A stretch of DNA of 64,000 nt, taken from Cinclus cinclus. Taxonomy: Eukaryota > Chordata > Aves > Passeriformes > Cinclidae. Each line of letters starts with the position of its first letter. The first letter of the stretch is position 1. The stretch covers positions 22,029,620 to 22,093,619 of the forward strand of contig NC_085046.1 of assembly GCF_963662255.1 (NCBI RefSeq), read 5' to 3'. The notes under the pieces are model-generated. The model saw only the letters and a list, made by a program, of their open reading frames with translations, made no database searches and was not told the origin of the DNA. The translations under genes were made by a program, and so were the position numbers. Of this stretch, positions 27,801-37,800 are shown one piece after another.

Positions 27801-28290
27801 TAAATCAAAGTAGCAGCATCTTATGTTTTAAAAGGATGATGATCTTATAGTCACTTGCATTTATAAACTGGCCACTTGGAATCTGTTCTTCTTGAGACAT
27901 CTCTATCCTTAGATTTTTGTCAAGTTGACTCTCACTAATGCATTTTTTGTGGTATACATCACAGATAAGAAATGTTTTTTCTGTAATAATTTTTCATAAA
28001 GAAATGTTCTCCCTTCTAAATCATGGAATGCTTACTCATTATTATTGTCTGAGGAATAAAAGTGCTTGAGAACACTTCCAGTTTATTATAATGGTTGAGT
28101 GTCTAGGTAATATAGCAACTATAACAAGAATTGCCTTTTGGATTTGTTACATGCAGTGCCTATTGCACTGAAGTCAGTAACTCACTAAAAGTTTTTCTGT
28201 GAAAAGAAGATGGTAACTATAGTCCCATTTTGTCTTACAGGTCTTCTCCAGGATTCTGATAACCCCTACAGTAGATTTGAGAATGAATAA
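6404..28290 (+). CDS. PTTG1IP2: PTTG1IP-family (PBF-like) type I membrane protein, seven coding exons
   Basis: Coding exons are 6404-6518, 8636-8688, 11043-11151, 13899-14007, 17509-17577, 22008-22054 and 28241-28290 (552 nt, 183 residues). All introns are GT-AG and all phases match. The start has a strong context (gccATGg). Residues 1-23 form a signal peptide (RR, hydrophobic core, AVA cleavage site). Residues 40-91 are a PSI domain with eight cysteines (40, 48, 51, 57, 60, 66, 81, 91) and sequons at N54 and N63. About 95-115 is the membrane helix, followed by a Cys/Tyr cluster (116-123) likely to be palmitoylated. Residues 124-166 are a basic/acidic coil ending in HDEIRKKYG. The tail has DNPYSRF, a YxxPhi endocytic signal at Y177. 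Human PTTG1IP is 180 residues with the same order; it binds securin (PTTG1) and moves it to the nucleus. The close CDK14 neighbour argues for the paralogue PTTG1IP2, whose function I cannot state. Family assignment is very secure; paralogue assignment is about 0.7. Confidence 0.93.
6519..8635 (+). other. intron 1 of the PTTG1IP-family gene
   Basis: Phase-1 intron. The first 350 bases belong to the CpG island and the rest is AT-rich, with a short TA run near 7757-7775 and several A or T homopolymers. No further exon or named repeat was seen. Confidence 0.85.
8636..8688 (+). CDS. PTTG1IP2: PTTG1IP-family coding exon 2 (start of PSI domain)
   Basis: Acceptor TTTTTAG ends at 8635 and donor GTAAGA starts at 8689. 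It encodes ACSAFSQKSCEECLNNVS (residues 39-56), holding the first three PSI cysteines and the NVS glycosylation sequon. The CEECL-NVS core is diagnostic of the family. Confidence 0.93.
9769..9842 (-). mobile_element. CR1 LINE 3' end fragment, reverse orientation
   Basis: The pattern 'agtcatttggattaggagag ... acctaatccagcttcctact ... aaaacagggtcaac' resembles the reverse complement of a CR1 3' end (the usual 'tcatctagtccaaccccct' block with many changes). It is short and old, so the assignment is moderate. Confidence 0.5.
10741..10794. repeat. imperfect local tandem duplication
   Basis: CCATTTTACCCT occurs at 10741-10752 and again at 10778-10789, with ACCCTCAGAG sequences after each. It is probably a small slippage duplication within the intron. 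Confidence 0.5.
11043..11151 (+). CDS. PTTG1IP2: PTTG1IP-family coding exon 3 (rest of PSI domain)
   Basis: The exon encodes residues 57-92, beginning CLWCYTNNTCIDYP and ending NARWGVCW, with one base over. It holds the last five PSI cysteines and the NNT sequon at N63. The donor is GTAGGT at 11152; using it makes residue 93 Ile (ATA), where human PTTG1IP has Val. The alternative GT at 11156 would give an early stop, so it is rejected. Confidence 0.93.
11152..13898 (+). other. intron 3 of the PTTG1IP-family gene
   Basis: Phase-1 intron. It carries a minus-strand LTR at about 12290-12880 and otherwise AT-rich sequence with A and T runs near 13037-13130 and 13577-13622. Confidence 0.85.
12290..12880 (-). 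mobile_element. solo LTR of an avian endogenous retrovirus (copy 1)
   Basis: Read on the minus strand, this has the block order of a common avian ERV LTR also found at 29.0-29.5 kb and 42.2-42.7 kb. There is a 'CATAGCAGCTGATTTG' 5' portion, then 'GCCAAAAC' on the + strand (12778-12785), then a degraded 'ATATTATATGG' motif near 12619. No gag, pol or env sequence flanks it. It is diverged and interrupted by a purine-rich stretch near 12385-12470. The exact family (ERVL or ERVK type) is not asserted. Confidence 0.65.
13899..14007 (+). CDS. PTTG1IP2: PTTG1IP-family coding exon 4 (membrane helix)
   Basis: Acceptor TTTTTCAG ends at 13898 and the donor starts at 14008. It encodes NFEALIIAMAVLAGLILVSI and continues through a CCCYCCYC cluster to RRRSR, plus two bases. 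This is the single transmembrane helix with the family's conserved NFEALII entry, followed by a stop-transfer of cysteines and arginines. A 9-nt unit (TGCTGTTAC) repeated twice codes the CYC pairs. Confidence 0.94.
14008..17508 (+). other. intron 4 of the PTTG1IP-family gene
   Basis: Phase-2 intron. It holds a 30-nt candidate cassette (14229-14258) and a 31-nt candidate (14380-14410), both with good splice sites. The remainder is unremarkable; the longer open frames near 15996-16538 and 16593-16859 look like AT-rich chance frames. Confidence 0.8.
14229..14258 (+). CDS. candidate 30-nt in-frame cassette exon of the PTTG1IP-family gene
   Basis: The segment is bounded by a pyrimidine-rich acceptor (TTTTTCTAG) and a good donor (GTAAGC). 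Between exons 4 and 5 (phase 2 on both sides) it would add ten residues, SRKIADVSDF, without breaking the frame. It contains two CpGs in an otherwise CpG-poor intron. The gene reads perfectly well without it and then matches human PTTG1IP in length, so it would be an optional exon. No transcript evidence is available. Confidence 0.3.
17509..17577 (+). CDS. PTTG1IP2: PTTG1IP-family coding exon 5 (cytoplasmic coil)
   Basis: The exon encodes S129-Q151 (SRLAEEEEQLARKREERR and LQSLQ), plus two bases. It is a highly charged helix with alternating acidic and basic blocks, the position of the coiled region in human PTTG1IP. The acceptor is a tandem TAG-CAG, so a form starting at 17512 lacks one serine. 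The donor GTAAGT starts at 17578. Confidence 0.92.
17578..22007 (+). other. intron 5 of the PTTG1IP-family gene
   Basis: Phase-2 intron, AT-rich, mostly unique-looking sequence. No additional exon or named mobile element was recognised. Open frames at 18486-18743 and 20696-20899 have no splice context or similarity that would support them. Confidence 0.8.
22008..22054 (+). CDS. PTTG1IP2: PTTG1IP-family coding exon 6 (HDEIRKKY motif)
   Basis: Acceptor CTTGCAG ends at 22007 and donor GTATGT starts at 22055. It encodes RKHERKLKHDEIRKKY (residues 152-167) and leaves one base. HDEIRKKYG is the family's most conserved cytoplasmic motif and lies at the end of the basic segment that acts as a nuclear localisation signal in human PTTG1IP. 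Confidence 0.94.
22055..28240 (+). other. intron 6 of the PTTG1IP-family gene
   Basis: Phase-1 intron of 6.2 kb, AT-rich. It contains the candidate alternative exon at 26741-26780. No named repeat was recognised. Confidence 0.8.
26741..26780 (+). CDS. candidate alternative exon 7b of the PTTG1IP-family gene
   Basis: The segment is preceded by TTTTATTATAG and followed by GTAAAT. Joined to exon 6 (phase 1) it reads ERDSTSDNTRYYT plus two bases, so it converts phase 1 to phase 2. That is exactly the phase needed by the candidate terminal exon at 34117. If it is not spliced on, reading continues one codon (AGG) to a TAA at 26782-26784. If joined to the normal exon 7 it shifts the frame and stops after about five codons. 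Its coding role is inferred from sequence only. Confidence 0.4.
28241..28290 (+). CDS. PTTG1IP2: PTTG1IP-family coding exon 7 and stop codon
   Basis: Acceptor GTCTTACAG ends at 28240. The exon encodes GLLQDSDNPYSRFENE and stops with TAA at 28288-28290. The NPYxRFEN end is shared with human PTTG1IP, where the tyrosine-based motif drives internalisation. Confidence 0.95.
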
Positions 28291-29029
28291 AGATGAGCAC
28301 CTTCCACAAGAGCTGTAACTCCAGAATCCAGGAAGACAGTTTGCTTTCATTTGCCCTTTGTGCTCTTTCACTTTTTTTTTCCTCTCCAAAGTTTTCTTTT
28401 TTCCTGGTTGTAAAACTATAAGCAGCTAAAGACTTTCTGAAATAACATGTTTCTATCTCCTACATGTATAAAACTAATTTTTGTAATTTTTTTGTTGTGG
28501 AAATGTTCACTGAAGTTTGTTGTTTATCTTTCCTCTTCTTAAATCTATATTTTATTACTTGACTTAGCTGGTAAATAGTCACAATAGTGTGTTTGAGTTC
28601 AGTCTTAACTGCCACTTCAAGCAGTTGTTCTCATGCTCCTAAATAATTTTTTTTATTTATAACAAAAAGCAACATGGAAGCACAGCTCCACATAGCAGAA
28701 ATAGTTGATGGAAAATGCATCATGCGCATTCTTGTGGGTGGAGGTTTTTTTGACCTGGAAAAGCATCTTCCAAGAGTGTAATGTGTAAGGGTTGACAGAG
28801 AGGACCATATTTGTCTTTGAATAATTAAATTCAGTTGTGGGAATGTTAATATGTACTTTGAATGTAGTACTCATGTGAAAAAGAAACCAGTTAGCAAAAT
28901 TGCAAGAAGGTTGATCTTGAAACAAGCATAGCTGTGTTCTTAAATTTTAAAAAACAGCAGTCTGTGTCACTTTCAGTCACTTTCTTCTGCAAACTTAATG
29001 TGTATTGGAAAAAATAAGAAAACGTAGGA

Positions 29030-29527
29030 AGTTGCCCAGATTGTGCAGTTTACCAGGGCTGACCCTGGCCAGCATCTTAAGCACTGCCCAGCTGCTTCCT
29101 CCCTCCCTCAGGGGGATGCAGGAGAGAATGGGAACAGCAAAGAGTTGAGATAAAGGCACAGTAAGTGAAGGGAGGAGGGTAGAGGCAACAAATTCTGCAA
29201 AGGCAATTGCCACCTCCCAGAAGCAGACCTCTGCCTAGCCTCCCCTCCAGTTTTCTTGGTGAGCCTGGAATAGGGTCAGTTTGAGTCAATTTTGGCCAGC
29301 TGTGCCAATTGTGTCCTCTTCTTGCTCACCCCTGGCCTAATTGCTGAAGCAGGCAGAGTGGGGGAAAAAATGAATCCTTGATGCTGTGCAAGCAATGCTC
29401 AGCAAAAGCCAAAGCATCGGTGTCTTACCAGCACTATTCTTACCACAAATCCAAAGCAAAGCAGCACTGTAAGGGCTGCTATGTTATGCTAAAGTTACCT
29501 CAGTCCCTCCCAGAGCCAGTACAGTAA
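29030..29527 (-). mobile_element. solo LTR of an avian endogenous retrovirus (copy 2), in the 3' UTR
   Basis: Read on the minus strand it begins TACTGTACTGGCTCTGGGAG, passes the 'TTTGGATTTGTGGTAAGAAT' and 'TTGCTGAGCATTGCTTGCAC' blocks and continues to a 'GGTAAACTGCACAAT' end. The order matches copy 3 at 42.2-42.7 kb. There is no internal retroviral sequence. It lies antisense within the last exon, so the mature mRNA is expected to carry the reverse complement of the LTR. Confidence 0.75.
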
Positions 29528-29791
29528 GAAGGCAGTATTTTTTTAACCTTTTATTGTTCTGTTGGTATTTCCATAATGTGATTTATTTCCTGTCTTTCTT
29601 TTCATAGAGGTATTTCCTTGAGCACTTCTAGTCGCTTACCAGTATGATGTGACAAGCAAAGAGCTCTTCTGTCCCCCAGTCTAATTTCATATTTCCATTC
29701 ATTCTGTACACTTTAAATGACCTCCCTTGCTGTTTATCTGTTAAGCAAATGTACAGTATTGAAGATATTTGTGTTTTGTCCTCATTTCTAA

Positions 29792-29797
29792 AATAAA
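29792..29797 (+). terminator. poly(A) signal AATAAA of the PTTG1IP-family gene
   Basis: A canonical AATAAA lies 1.5 kb after the stop codon, with a TG/T-rich element (TCTGTGTACTTCTGTTGTTC) starting about 25 bases downstream. It is the best placed signal in this 3' UTR. Confidence 0.75.
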
Positions 29798-29815
29798 CTC
29801 TTAACCATCTTGAGT

Positions 29816-32800
29816 ATGATTCTGTGTACTTCTGTTGTTCAATACCATTTTAAATTAACTTGGTTTAAAAGAAGTTACCAGGTATTACTTTGGAGAAGGA
29901 AAAAGATGCATTTTTGCCATTTGGCTGTGTCAGGAATTAGATCATGTCTGTGGGTGAGAATATGAATTGCCAGTGTCAAAGAACCTGCCTCTGCTTAGGT
30001 TTAGTAAATAACATCACTGATTTTGGTACAGTGTTCTTTCAATGGCTTTACCTCTGAAAACTGTTTCTTTTGTATAGTTTCTCAGGAATTTATATAAAAA
30101 TAGGTTTCCCACTTTCTGAATCTCTATATAATAATCTGTATTAACTAGTGTTAATGAAATACTGGTCTGTTTTGTCTTTTTCCATTTTTCTTTAACTCAT
30201 ATTTAGCACTTTATTAGTAGGTGCTGTGTTGAATTTTGTGTTTCTTTATCTGTCAGCCATTGTCATATCTGAAGTATTATTCAAATGCCTGTCTTAGAAG
30301 AATGATGGTCTATGATAAGAGTGAGTTGATAGTGTGGAAATGAAACGTGCTGATGGTTTTCCCTGGAGATAACTTTTGCAAAAATGATGAAGGCCTGTCT
30401 GCTGTCTCAGGACCCAAGTAGTGACATTCCTGACTTAATAGAAAAGCATTTTTCTTCAGCACCTGCTACAATGTGCGAAGGGCTGTCATGTATTCTATCA
30501 AAAAGGGGAGGAGGGACAACCTTTCTTACCATTTCAAAGATGGTAAAGTATTGGAGAACCAAAATATTTTGAGACAAGGGAACAGGAGAATTGACATTCC
30601 TAAGTTGCAGTTGTGGATGTAAGAAGGTAATGACTATGGTCAAAGTTACTTTATGTTAAGCCTTAATCTGTAGTTTATACAAAATGTTAATCTGGACATC
30701 AAATATGGTATATTTTTGCTTATGCAGTTAAGACTGTTAATTTAATGAGACTATTGTGGACACCAGCCTTAGAGCTTAATAGAAAATGCAAAAATCCTCA
30801 CAAAATCCCCAGACTTTTCAGATTATTTAACCTTTCTTTTCTGTGTTCATTGAAGCAAATAATTGGATGGGAAAGACCCTTATTTAATTATATTAATTAC
30901 CTTCTCTGCTTTTCTGTATGTCACTGTTTCTTACTTTGACTTACCAGGAAAAGGGTTACTTGCCTTTGTATTTCAGTGTAGCCACAGCTAATTGGAAAAC
31001 AGCTGTAGAAAGAGGTACCATTGTATCTTTGTTTCTCAGGTGTCTGAACAAAGGCATTTATCACCTTTGGTGTGAGCTTCCCCTCCTCCACTCCTTTTCA
31101 CCAAAAGAAACAGAAAGTATGCAACATAATAACAAAAGTAGGGAAAGAGCATAAGCTGTGCCTGACAGCTGTATCTGTTTATTGTGTTTTTCTGATTTCC
31201 TCTTCATTCACAATCTATTCCCCTTCCTCTGTCATTACACTTCTAGTGGTTATTGCTAGTTGATTTTAGTAGTGAAGGTATTACTGAAAAGAAGAGCAGT
31301 CTGGGAAGTGAAAATTTAAAATTTGTGTTTATCTTTCCACAGAATAGAATAATAGAATTGCAGTACTCAAATCTCAAGTGGGACAGGTTTGAGACTGATA
31401 TTGCTGGGTGTAATTTATATAAGTGAAGAAAATTTTAGAAAATTTAAGCATGTTGTTTTAACTTGTCTTAATGCAGGAACATTTTTGTCACTTGTGAAGT
31501 CTTGGATTTGACTATGACTCCATCTAGTTGTCTGTACCATGTATTTCTTAATTGTTACTTGATTATTAAGTAGATGTACAAAAGCCATTTTGAAAAATGG
31601 TCAGCTTTTTTTTTTCTTAGCGTATCTTTGTTTCAGACTCCCATACATAGATTGCACCATGTATCCTTTCAAAGTTTCTCGTTATACCAAGCAGGTGCAT
31701 GAGGAGTGGGTGAGCTGTGTGCCAGTGGCTTGCAGCTCTAGGATGCTCTAACTGAGCTACTGAACATGCAGTTCTCTTGATCTGAGCTGGTCCAGAGACA
31801 AATGGGACAGAAACAGCTAGGATGATTTTCTTACTGTCTTTCTGAGTGTCAGGGGCCAAAGAGGAACAGAGAGGATGAAAGACACTTTGAGAAGAAATGA
31901 TGGGGAGAGGGGAAGTCAGTAGTCTGGGGAGACAGTGAAGTTGGCAGCAATTGCATGTGGCTGTTCCCACAGTGCCTGCCTCAGTCTGGGCTTTATCATC
32001 TTTGGTTTTGGAGTTCTAATCAGCCAGCATCTCTGACTGCCCATGTGCTTCAGATCATGAGCTGGGGAGGTTACATGGGTGGAAGCTTTTCAAAGATCAC
32101 ATAGGCTCTCATCTTTCCAAATGCAGCAGCCAAGCTTGCTGTTGATTGATTTATCCTTTCTCTGGGTGCTAGAACAGCCACTTGAAGGGCAGAGAGGAAG
32201 GAACTTGTCAAAAGTATGTAGAAAGTGGCACGTCAGGACTGAAGTATAAATATCTCCTGAGTATTCCTAAAGTTCTGTTTCTGCTTGGTGGCACTTGACA
32301 GACTCCTCTGAGACCATTCCTCAAAAGCTCCTTCACCCAAAACTTAAAAGAAAGGGTCATGATTCTGATACCTTCAAACAACACTTTGAAACAAAAAAAC
32401 TTTATTTATTTTATTGGCATCATGTGGTTTATACTCAATATTTGGCTGAGCAAATACATTTAGTCTTTATTGTGGCATCATCATTAAGGCTTTGGGTTTG
32501 GCATGAGAGGATTAAATGTTTAAATGTGTGGAAGTGTACATTGGCTCTCAAGCCCAGAGCTGTGTATATATACATATATATATATGTGTGTGTGTGTGTG
32601 TGTATACACACATACACATACATTCTGTAACTCAGCATTAGCTTCTTGGCTGGGATTGTCATGTGTGAGTTCAAGTGTGTTTGTCCTCAACAACACACCT
32701 TAGTTACCAAAGAAAGCAAACTCTGCTTTCTTTTCTGATGCTGAGTTCATACAAGAGATATTAAATGTCAGTGATGAGAACAAAATTCTTTGTTCCACTT

Positions 32801-34116
32801 TGACTCCTTGGTTGGTGTTTTAAGCCATGGTGAAGTGATGAAGGCTAGGATATGTATAAGTAGTGAATGAGTGAAACCATCCACAAACAGGAAGAGTTGT
32901 GAGTTGTGAAAGGAGGCAAAAGGAAAATAGTGTAAAAACACTACAGCAGTGATCAACAAATTATGTTCTCTTTTGCACAACTTTAATGAGATTTGAATGT
33001 TTGTATTTTATTGTGTCTTGTCATCTTTAATAGAAGTGAAAATATGCAACTACACTGTATTGTTACATCAGAAATTCCCAGGTTGATTCACTTGCTGCAT
33101 CAATAACCAGGCTTAGTGTTTGTTTATAAGAAAGCTGTGTGAAAATCACAAACTTTCCTTTTTCCTATCTTACATACTTTACAGAGAAAATATTTAGTGG
33201 TGTATTAAGCGAGCTTCCACAAAGTAGGAAGGTCAGAAGGTATGTCCAGACCTAAAGAAATCTGCAGGTGGATTTCAGCAGTGCAACAGTTCATGTTTTC
33301 TGACTGAATGTCTTGACTATCAGTATGTATTATTAATCAAATGGAGTGACTTCTCTCTTGCTGATACAGCAATTGCTTTTAAACAAGAAAAAGTAATAGA
33401 GGGCAGAGTTTTTGAGCTGTCACTTTGAGTCAGGTGCTGGTGTGGCAGATAAATGGGTGATAGACTAAGCAAAGTCACTTTGAGAACCATGTAAGTTTGA
33501 ATCTGTTTATATATTAACATGCTTAAAGTAAGATGCAGGAAAAAGATAAAGATATTTACGGTTGGTCCAGAGACTTAGCAGTTGTGGTTTTTTTTTTTTT
33601 CTTTTTAATTTGACCTTCAGTCCAATCTCTGTTAGGAGTTGTCAAATAGCAGCGTGGCAAAAGTGATTAGGAAATGTTTAATTACCCCAGGTTGATGTGG
33701 ATTTCCATACCACTGTTTCTGTCACAGTTACTAAGCTCAATACTTCTCTGACCTGCATCCCAAGGGCAATGTTCTGTATACCCTTAATGGTCACCTGGCT
33801 TGAAATAGTATCTGGGACTTGGTGTTCTCAGAACAGCCCTAATTACTCATTTCCTATGCATCAATTCAGGAATCACACATACCACTCTCGCCTTCAAGGA
33901 GAATCTTTAAGTTCCCATTATTTTGTTTCATTATTTCTTTTTCCTTTTTATGAACATCACAGTTCTTGTAATCAGATGACCTAAGTTCTCAGTCCTGGCA
34001 AAAGAGGGTTTGCAACATTTCAAGGTGGTAATCTCCAAGACTATTTTGCCTCTTGTATTGCAGTACCATAGTTTTCTTTAATGCTTTCTTCTTCACATAT
34101 GTTCTTGAAACTCCAG
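29816..34116 (+). other. downstream flank or long intron before candidate exon 8b
   Basis: AT-rich sequence. If the alternative tail is real, this is part of its intron; otherwise it is intergenic. It holds a TA/TG microsatellite at 32561-32622 and a T run near 33586-33600. No other supported feature was found. Confidence 0.6.
32561..32622. repeat. (TA)n/(TG)n/(CA)n compound microsatellite
   Basis: A TATATA block followed by about 11 TG units and then CACACATACACATACA. The TG and CA arms are partly self-complementary. Likely to vary in length between individuals. Confidence 0.9.
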
Positions 34117-34192
34117 TAACCTGGATCGCTACCGTGTGAATTCAGATCAGTTACCCTGGACAATTGAGCCTGCTGTGGAAGAGTCAGCATAA
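34117..34192 (+). CDS. candidate alternative terminal exon 8b of the PTTG1IP-family gene
   Basis: The acceptor is CTTGAAACTCCAG. In the phase delivered by the 26741-26780 exon it reads S-NLDRYRVNSDQLPWTIEP-AVEESA and ends with TAA at 34190-34192. The segment is hydrophilic, has two CpGs within 15 bases (rare in this flank) and looks coding. With exons 1-6 and 7b it gives a 205-residue protein whose tail lacks the DNPYSRF signal. It could instead be the last exon of an unrecognised gene or a chance frame. Confidence 0.42.
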
Positions 34193-34895
34193 CATCTGCA
34201 AAGAGAAATCCTGCCTCCCAGACCTCCTGGGTTGTAAGAAGATGATAGTGACCACACAGAGAAAATTCATTTGACTCCTAATATTTTTTTCATTTTTTAC
34301 CACCACTGAGTAGCTTATTTTTTAAAAAAATTGTTTTGTGGCAGAGCTGAAATTGTTTCAACAGACTAGTGTGGTGCTTTGATGCTTTATTTGAACAGCA
34401 GTTGGCCAGAGCCAGCAGAACAAAGGCTCGGCTCATTCCTGGGCCATGGTTGCTGGTATGGCTATGTTGCTTTCATTGCAGTTGCAAAGTAAGTGGAAGC
34501 ATGTGGAATTTGTGTGGCACCATTTTGGCTTGGCTGCATTTCTGGGCAAACTGGTGAAGAGATGGCTCATTCAGGCCTCCCCACAGATGCAGTACCATGT
34601 GCAGAGTGGGCTCCTGACAGAGTCTGTGGTCTGGAAAAGCATTTCCATTCTTGAATACTCACCAGTGGAGATCTGATGCAGTGGATTATGAGGGACAACT
34701 TCTTTCTGGGTTTTAGTCTTCCTGGTCTCAGTGATATCCCAAGTTTTCCCTCAAAGGGTTACTGTTGGTCTGGTGGAATTTTTGCAAAGATCCAAATGTC
34801 AGCACGGCAGTGTCATCCTCCTGAGTGTTCCTTGCTGCTGCAAGGGAGCTTCACACCTCAGTAACAAAGAATAAAGACATTTAGTGTTTTTTTCA
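34193..34895 (+). other. candidate 3' UTR of the alternative PTTG1IP-family transcript
   Basis: The stretch follows the candidate terminal exon without obvious repeats and ends near an AATAAA at 34870-34875. The open frames within it (34369-34676) show no recognisable similarity. Confidence 0.35.
34870..34875 (+). terminator. candidate poly(A) signal AATAAA for the alternative transcript
   Basis: A canonical hexamer lies 678 bases after the candidate stop codon, followed by a TTTAGTGTTTTTTTC U/GU-rich element. A lone AATAAA is common in AT-rich DNA, so it is only supporting evidence. Confidence 0.4.
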
Positions 34896-37800
34896 TCAGT
34901 TTAAACAGAGTAAACATCTGTCCTGGGTTGCTGAAGTCATGGCTAGCTGGTGCTCTGAGTAGCTTCTGCTGAAACAGACTTCAATTTTGGTTCTCAGTTC
35001 TGTCCTCAATATGAAGTTGATTCACAGGACTAAAACTGGGCGTAGGTTGATACAGGGTGAATTTGAGTAAGTGGGATCGGACAGACTGTGACTTCTAAGG
35101 GGGAAATGACCAAATTATCCTGAGGTAATCAGGATCCAAGCCCATCTCCAATTTCCTTGTTACCAAAAATGCTATTCTCATCTGTGAGGAAAATAATATG
35201 AAAAGAGGTCATGTTTCTAATAACAAACAGATCAACATAGGAATATATTCCGAAGGCAAAACCCCTCAGCCATGATGACTCTTGTCTTTATTGAATGTCC
35301 ATGTTCTAGGAATATCAGAAGCACCAGCTTCATCAGACTGAAATGTGATATTACCAAAATAAGTGAATATTTTTCGCTGGAGCTTACCAAGCATTCATAT
35401 GGACCCTTAGTCAGAGGAAGAGGCTGTTTAATTCTCTAATACAGGGCTATGAAAATGAAAAAGGAGAACTCAAGATTATCCCAATGCTCAATGCTAACTA
35501 GTTTGTCCCCTCATCAAATAGAATAGAATATTTTGGTTAGCCAAAGCTGCCGAGACTGAAGGTATTCCAAAATGGCCAATAAACTGATTGGATGCAGGAA
35601 ATCCTCTAGCACAAGGGGGTTTAGGCCTCAAAATCGAAATAGTAGTGAGGGATGGTACAAACCCATCTTCACAGAGAAATTTCCATGGGTTAATTTTTGA
35701 CTGGATGAATTTTGTACAGGGGCTTTGCTCTGGGCTGTAGTGCCAGCTGTGCCTGACACTTGACTCTGGGTTTTGTCACTCTGTGTAGGTAAATCTGTGA
35801 CTGTCCTTTTAGCTCATTTATTTTTACATAGCTTGCACTAGTTCAGTCACTTGCCCTGCATTTTGATTAGAGGCATGAAACCCCTAATCGCCCAATTAGA
35901 ATGGGTAATGATACTGTAAAAATCCCTATTAAGCTGAGCAGAGGAATATTTTAAAATGCTTGTAATAGTAGTCACTAGACAGGATAGTAGAGGAGGCAGG
36001 ATAGATACATGAGGTTTATTACATGCAGATAACATGGTACTTTCCAAATAGAACTTCAAAGGACTGTGCTGAGTTTACTAATGTAATTACTTATATGAAA
36101 AATTATCAGAATGTAATGAATAAATTAAATATGTTATCTATATAGTATGTTATCAATGTAGCTTTTTCAGACTGGAATTAAAAAGAATGCAGAATTACAA
36201 GAATTTAGGCTCCGTGCTTCCAGATCCTTTGTTAAACTGTATTGTAAATCAGATTTAAATAGAGGAAGATAGAAATCTCTTTGCTTTCATGTGGAAGAGT
36301 ACAGGAAGACAGTGATATATTCAGACATACATTACTGAAATTGGCAACACAAACGCTAGAGCCCTCCCTCTCAGAGGATAAACAGAGAGTTCAGAAACCA
36401 CTGGGGAAGTAGGGAGATAAATAAATGAAACCTTTCGACTCCTCTTTCTCACCTACACTCAAAGGTGAGTTTTGCCATCTGTGAACCTCGAGCCAGTGTT
36501 CTCTATTTGCCCCTCCTGGGGCAGGCACACAAGCCCCAATGCTGGATCACAGCCATGCAGGGATACTCCAGCTGCCTGCCCTCGATCTGGCTGCACTACC
36601 AGGCTGCTTGGACAGTAGAAGAAAAGCACAGTGCTGGCTTAATTTTCATTCATGAGGAAAGATTTTTTTTCCCAGAAGAACAGATTTTTAAACTTTGTAA
36701 AACACGAAAAGATAGACTCTGCAAATAGACATAAATGTGTCAGTCAGAGAAGGTATTCAATGCCCTTAGGCTAGACACCAGCAAATCTGGTGATCAGACA
36801 GCCCCGTGATGGACTTCTATCCTGAATGTGATGGAATTGTTCTACAATGTTGGTTTTGATCCTTGCATTGGTTAGCACTTCCCTTAAATGACAATCACAG
36901 GGGAACTGTCATTTGAACAAGTATGTAATTAGATCACATTGTGAAGCAAGAAAAGGAGCCATAACACTGTCTTTTGTTACAAATTTCCTTCCTGACATTC
37001 TTTTTAGTACACCAAATAAATTAAAAATGTATTTTTCCTCTTATTCCCTAGTTGCATTACCTGATGAGCTCTTATTCTAAAATACAGATATATGGCTTCA
37101 GCCAAATTAAGACAGACAAAAGTACACTTAATAAAGGAGAATACTGAAGCAGCAAGTAGCATACTTGGGAACTGAGACTTGCAGCAAAAGTATCAGGTAT
37201 CTTTTTAACTCATTTTGCATACAGTAGAGGAAGTCTAAGTTATTCTCTCAAAATCTGTGTTAGAAATCTGCACTCATTTACTCATCCTGAAAGCTGCTCA
37301 GTTGGGCAGAAAGCTAGAAGCAGCCTGAGCTGTTTGTCATTACTGGGACCAATGTCCTTGTTGACATCAAACACAGACCATGAATCGCAGCAGCTGAGTT
37401 GTTTATTTGAAAAGATAGATAATCTTTGGATAACACTGCACCACAGAAAACCCTGCTAGGTCACTGGCTATCTCTTCCCAAGGCCAACCTCTAATCCTCG
37501 GTGCAAAAGTTGAAAAATGTAGGGTGATACTGTGGAATCATCCTGTTTTTAGCAAACAATCAAAAAAATCAAATTTATATAGCATCCAACACTGGACTCA
37601 GTTAAATGACAGAAAATGTTTGTCTCTATACAATACCCGGGGCTGCAGCATCCAATGAACCCTTTGAGAGCAGCAGGAAGTCTGTGGTTGCTGTGCCTTG
37701 GAGCCCACTGGAGGAGGATCTGGTTTACAGTGATGGTTGGGCACTGCAATGCTGCTGGTTTGAAAGTTCAAAATGACCCAGATTCTAGAGAGAGACAGCA

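Larger units (their letters stand above)
28291..29815 (+). other. 3' UTR of the PTTG1IP-family gene (exon 7)
   Basis: This untranslated region of about 1.5 kb runs from the stop codon to just past the AATAAA at 29792-29797. About a third of it (29030-29527) is an antisense LTR. The cleavage site is inferred to lie 15-25 bases after the signal. Confidence 0.75.

Noticed and set aside
31725..31770. Minus-strand 'TAGCTCAGTTAGAGCAT', similar to a tRNA A box
   Set aside because: No B box, no foldable cloverleaf and no CCA-adjacent acceptor stem. It may be a remnant of an old tRNA-derived SINE, but the evidence is too thin to annotate.
36465..36728. 87-codon open frame in the intergenic region
   Set aside because: Locally higher GC but no recognisable domain, no flanking splice or promoter signals, and no second exon in phase.
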